DNA from: Thermothelomyces thermophilus ATCC 42464
Taxonomy: Eukaryota; Ascomycota; Sordariomycetes; Sordariales; Chaetomiaceae
Assembly (NCBI RefSeq): GCF_000226095.1
Contig: NC_016472.1
Coordinates: 8,742,001 to 8,806,000, forward strand
Length of the DNA: 64,000 nucleotides
Direction: 5' to 3'
Positions 59,589 to 64,000 of this stretch are shown piece by piece; within the stretch, counting starts at the first letter, position 1, and each line of letters begins with the position of its first letter. Below the pieces are notes generated by a model that ran no database searches, was not told the DNA's origin, and saw only the letters and a list, made by a program, of their open reading frames with translations. Position numbers and translations under genes: made by a program.

Positions 59589-61125
59589 TCACAAGCTGGC
59601 ATATAGCTCATCATACCTATTAATGGCCTCCTGGACCCAGTCGTGCGAGTAAATCATGTTTTGCACGTCCGGGCTGGCCCACTTGTCGGGGACGGAGCCG
59701 TTCTTGCCGTTGAGGCGGAACTCGCGGTCGCGCTCCTCCCGGGCCTTGCCCTCGCCGAGATGCAGGATGCGGCCCGAGTGGGTGGCCAGGTCGACGAGGG
59801 CGGTGCAGTGCGGCTTGCGCAGCAGCTCGTACACCTTGAGCGTCTTGGTGATGGTCTCCGGGTCGTGGACCTTGTCGGCGGGGATGCGGCTGACGACCTC
59901 GGCCAGCACGGCGCCGTCCTCGATCGCCATGGCCGCGCCCTGGCTAAGGTGCGGCAGGGTCGGGTGGCAGGCGTCGCCCAGCAGCGCCACCGACCCGCGC
60001 ACCCAGGTGGGCAGCGGCTTGTGCACGCGCAGCTTCCACTCGCACACCTCGCCGTCGGGCACCAGGTTGAGCATGCGGTGCACGAGGGGGCAGAAGTCCT
60101 CGAACATCTGCAGCATGGCCGACTTGGAGCCCCGCGTCGTGTACGTGGCGTTGGTGGCCGAGGCGAAGTGGATGTCGGGATGGGCCGTCGACAGGTTGTA
60201 GATCTGCTTGCTGCTGACCGGGTACGCGATGATGTGGCGCCGCTCGCCGACCCAGCGCACCACCGTGTCGCTGTCGATGAGCTCCCGCAACTCCGGGTCG
60301 TGCTCCATCTCGGACCGCTTGAGCATGATGCGGTAGGCCGCCTGGCCCGTGTCCTCCTCCTGCGACTCCGTACCCAGCTCGGCGAGCATCTGCGTGCGCG
60401 TCACCGACTTGATGCCGTCCGACGCCAGGACTATGTCGGCCTCGAGTGTGTACTCGTCGCCGTCGCGGGGCTTGAGCGTGATGCTCGGCCTGGGCCCGAA
60501 CGAGTTGACCCGCACCAGCGCCGTCGAGAAGTGGAACTTGATGGCCTTCTCCTTCTTGCAGCCGTTGAACAGGCCGCCGGCGAGCGACGACCGGTGCCCC
60601 GTGCAGTGCGGGAACCCGTACTTCTCCTCGATGTCTGGCATCTCCACGTGCGAGAGCTCGGCATTCGTGCTCCCCTCTGTCCAGGCAGGCCGCGTTAGTT
60701 TTTTCAACAACAGTCAGTTCACTTGACGGGGCCACGCGTCTATAGGTCCGGCCGGAGACGGGTTGCCCGGGAGTTTGGCTCGCTTACGCCTGATGCTAGT
60801 CGCCTTGACGTTGGTCGCCTCGGCGAAGATGTCTTCCCAACACCCTAGGCGATGGAGCACCCGGATGACGTTGGGCGGCATCTGGATGCCCGCGCCGACG
60901 AAGCCCAAGTTGGACGCCGTCTCGAATACGTCGATGTTCTTGAACCCCTTCTTGGCAAACGCGAGTGCGGTCCCCAACCCTCCCATGCCTTGCAGACGAC
61001 TGTCAGCGCCCCGTTGGTCCAGTGGCCCCCGAGAGGTTTCCGGGGGGGAGAACAATGGGGGAGAAGGGGGGGCGAAGCATACCCGCACCGATGATGACGA
61101 TGCGCAGATCGCGTACGTCCGTCAT
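59589..61125 (-). CDS. FAD-dependent monooxygenase, salicylate hydroxylase-like
   Basis: A class A flavoprotein hydroxylase that would use NAD(P)H and O2 to hydroxylate an aromatic acid; salicylate is the family's best-known substrate but is not proven here. Exons complement(join(59589..60676, 60788..60988, 61083..61125)) give 443 residues, normal length. The start MTDVRDLRIVIIGAG leads into the dinucleotide site GAGMGGLG, which the first intron splits between GAG and MGG. Then come FETASNLGFVGAGIQMPPN, the DG motif region IVLASDGIKSVTR (about 190-205) and the second FAD motif LLGDACHPTLPHLSQGAAMAIEDGA. No signal peptide or membrane segment is seen, so it is probably cytosolic. No partner genes (ring-cleaving dioxygenase, regulator or transporter) adjoin, so the pathway cannot be inferred. 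Introns are 94 and 111 nt. Confidence 0.93.
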
Positions 61126-63964
61126 GGCAGCGACGTGTCCGATGGAAAATGCCGGTAACGAAAGGCTGTGGCTGTATAGATGCTATGTCTAGGCGTGAGA
61201 ATGCTTCTTTCCGATCGGTCGCGGTGATAGTGTTGTTTGGATAATGCCCGGCAAATCCAAGGAAAGGAAACGGACTGCTTCGGAGAGACGCGGACAAAGA
61301 GCTTCAAGGACGGATTGACGGATGGAATGCTGGATGGAATGCAGGATGGGATAATAGATGGCGTGCGATGTCACAAGGAGGAAGGCCGATGCCATCTCGC
61401 CATCCTTAATTTCGAGGTACCTAGCAGCGGTTAAAATATATACGCATGGGCGGCGATGACCGTGGGATCCAATCCTCGGCACCTGCTTTCGCAGGCCCTC
61501 CGGCAGCTACCAAAAACCATGCTGGCATCAAGCCATACGCATCGCGGTTCGTGTGGCAGGCGGCGCCGGGACAACCTGGAGCAGCGAGTCCACCCAAAAG
61601 TCTGGTATGTGGGAGCGTAGCGACTCTGGTTGGGCGGATGCTCCCCCCACCTTCCGTCTTCCGTGCACCGCAGCCTCCAAGGTCCCATTCCCCTCCCGTG
61701 CTCGCGGTTATCGCTCGCGGTATGTTTTTCCCAGATCCATTATGTATTGTCCATATGACTGGGCAATCCCTCGTACAGAATCCCTTGCGCGCGGTAGTGC
61801 GTACGTCCGGAAAGGCTTCCTTTCGGCCAAGTGTGTGGGGTGCAGGGTTGAGCGGTGCGGGGAAGACTCCAGCGCGCGGGACATTCTGGAACCGCTGTGG
61901 ACCGCTCTCGCGCGCCCGGCTCGGGGGTTCATCTCACCATCGAGGAAAATGGATTTGCCGATGGGCAGGCCCGAGGCCGCCCCGTAACACCCGGCCGGTC
62001 GATCCCGGTCGCCCTTACAAAAATTGTTCGCCGCCCGCTTTCGACCCAAAGTTGCGATCCAGCACGCAGCATGCCGTGCAAAGACACCTCGGTGCCGTGC
62101 TAATTGTCCTGCCCGACAGCTTCCAACACGTGATGTTGGCGTATGCGACGAGCTACAGCCTCAAATCCACCGAGTTGGTGGTTGCTCGATTATAGGCGGA
62201 TCGGAACTTGAAATATCCCCGCCGCGTGACCAACATAGGTACGGTGGCCCAGTACGGCGGGAGAGAGTGCTGGGATGAGCCGTGTTGTAACTTGACGCGT
62301 ACTGTACAGTACATATGTACGGATTACATACCTTAAACTTTCGAGAAAGGCGTTGTGACTGAATCGGCGGACACCGGCCACTGGGAGGGATTGAATCGGT
62401 CCTGTATGTATGTACATACGTACCGAACGTATGTAAGGTGTCTGATGTACGGACATCCCTTACATACATACCTAAGTGCACGCTGCCTTGCACAATGCTG
62501 CAAGTCGCCCCGAGATGAGAGCGTTTGGGGACCACAACTTGGGTCAACCGACCTTGGGCACGAAGACAAGCAAAAGAAGAAGATCCCAATGGATAGTGCA
62601 TACATACGGGCTCCAGATACCAGTGCTGACTTAAGCCGCAGAGATTGCGCGTCGGCAAGCTGTGAGCTGTCGGCAAAGGCAGATCGCATTAGATCCCACA
62701 GCAACCTCCTGTGCCTGTTCCCACAAGCAACCCCAGCAATGCACGGAGTAGGCACAGAAACTTTCCCACCTCCAGGCGGTGTTCCTATGTTGCCTTTAAG
62801 TTTTTCCATTGATGATCGTGGCCGCGTCGTCGGGACGGTCCATGCAATGGGCGAGACATGTTTCAAGCGGCAAATCGGCAGCCCGGGGTGGGATTCCGGG
62901 CCGGGCACACACGTGCGCCAATGGTGCTAAACATGGGTGGTTCCCCTTTCATTTCTTTGCCGCGAGAGAGTTCCATTGAAGTAAAAAAAGAACGAACAAC
63001 TTAATCGAAGACGCTTGCGAGCAGAGAATACTGGCAGGCGAATCTGAATGAGTGGACACCTAAAGATAGAAATAAGCATGGACTCAACAAAGCGCGCGCA
63101 TCTACTCTGCGCTAGTGTAGACGAATTAGTTACACAGCAAGCCCACAGAATACACTACACGGGTGGAATTGCCCGGCCATGGCCCTGGATCATTTTGGCG
63201 GGGAACGACCTGGGCGGCAGCCAGTGAAGATGCAGAACTACGATAGGGGAGCCGCCCGACGTCATTGCCCGTAGCCAATCCGTAGCCAATCAGTTCCCTG
63301 CAGCTGCCATTGCCGTTTCAGACGAACCAGTCCCCTTTGTCCCAGGACCCATGAACAAGGGACTCTTTCAACATCGAGTTTCAGGCCCGATGTCATAGGC
63401 CAGTGACCTACGAAATGCACTGGTCAGTATACAAAAAACCATGGTCAAAAAGAGGCCACCACGCCAAGCGGCCACCCCCCGGTCGCGGGTTCCATCGTTG
63501 ACTTTATCGGCGGTGATAGGAATCCAATGCGCATCACCGTCTCTTTGCCGCTTTTCCGTTCCTACTTCTATTTTTTTTCCCCCAATTCTGCGGTGTTATT
63601 GCCAGGTTGGCCGTCGGTGCCACCGCCTGAATTTCACCTAGTTTCCCCCTCCTTCTGCACCTTGGCACGACACGCGCCTTCTTCTGTGCTTCCCTGTGTT
63701 TACTTTCGGTGGTGATCGCAGGTAACCAAAAGCGCCTGGGCATAGCACCTTTTATTTAGCCCCTCGGTTATCACTCGCGACAGCGCGGGGGCAAGCACAG
63801 GCCTCCCAACGCCCGGAAGCAACCCCCGAGAAGTTGGTTGACACGCATGGCCCGTCGCCGCGGCAGCCACCGCACTTGCACTCGCACGCGCGCCAGCGAC
63901 ATCTAGCCCTTCGCATCGCCATCCCAGCTAAGTCCTGCAGACATCGCATGCGACATCCTCGCCG
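61126..63964. other. Intergenic, upstream of the monooxygenase
   Basis: No supported gene over 2.8 kb. It contains a TGGATGGAATGC tandem at about 61320-61350, GTAC palindromes and an exact GTACGGATTAC copy (62317-62327), and GTAC-rich DNA at 62400-62470. The last 400 bases may be the promoter and leader of the gene starting at 63965. Confidence 0.45.
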
Positions 63965-64000
63965 ATGAGCGACACCACCTCGACGGCAGCCGCCGCCGCC
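63965..64000 (+). CDS. Possible start of a further gene, cut by window end
   Basis: The ATG at 63965 opens a frame MSDTTSTAAAAA to the last base, of a kind common at fungal N-termini (Ser/Thr then Ala run). Only 12 codons are visible, so the product is unknown and the call rests on codon character alone. Confidence 0.3.
   Translation, partial: MSDTTSTAAAAA

Noticed and set aside
1-64000. Secondary-metabolite cluster, CRISPR array or other compact system
   Set aside because: Genes are unrelated housekeeping functions with separate promoters; no PKS, NRPS, terpene synthase, Cas gene or regular direct-repeat array is present.

Overview
The window looks like nuclear DNA of a filamentous ascomycete, most likely a Sordariomycete of the Sordariales/Chaetomiaceae type. 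The evidence is short GT-AG introns of about 50-100 nt with CTGAC-like branch sites, GC-rich third codon positions, Zn2Cys6 and CYSTM proteins, and closest resemblance of the proteins to Sordariales families. The placement is inference. No bacterial operon, CRISPR array, rRNA or convincing tRNA was seen.

Layout. 1-1596 (-): 5' part of MLH1. 3079-3920 (+): small disordered unknown protein. 6298-9121 (-): Zn2Cys6/PAS transcription factor whose zinc cluster is completed by an 8-nt microexon. 9.1-20.7 kb: gene-poor stretch full of microsatellites. 20742-24065 (-): peroxisomal Lon protease ending in SRL. 24459-25294: non-autonomous DNA transposon with perfect 95-bp terminal inverted repeats. 26300-26705 (-): relic of a GH55 glucanase-like gene. 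26981-35407 (-): giant Tao3/Furry/Mor2 polarity scaffold. 37989-40187 (+): NADPH-cytochrome P450 reductase. 43992-45978 (+): RBMS/MSSP-type two-RRM protein with a long spliced leader. 46538-47837 (-): RIO2 kinase. 48330-51219 (+): RPN1 proteasome subunit, divergent from RIO2. 52256-54873 (-): SEC1. 56025-57017 (-): RIB7-type riboflavin reductase. 58604-59070 (+): CYSTM protein. 59589-61125 (-): salicylate hydroxylase-like FAD monooxygenase. 63965-64000 (+): possible start of a further gene.

The genes are mostly housekeeping and do not form a metabolic cluster: mismatch repair, peroxisomal proteolysis, cell polarity (Tao3) and exocytosis (Sec1), P450 electron supply, ribosome maturation (RIO2) and protein turnover (RPN1), and riboflavin supply (RIB7, whose product feeds the FMN/FAD used by the reductase and the monooxygenase). 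I see no operon-like logic beyond one short divergent promoter (RIO2/RPN1).

The most interesting signals are in gene architecture: an 8-nt microexon carrying the third zinc-cluster cysteine; a start codon isolated in a 4-nt first coding exon of an 8-kb gene; a GC-AG intron splitting the RNP1 motif of an RNA-binding protein; a stop-free, frame-neutral intron just before a peroxisomal targeting signal; the intact transposon ends; and an 11-bp motif (GTACGGATTAC) repeated exactly five times, only between genes. Exon boundaries were worked out by hand from splice signals and frame, and have no transcript support.
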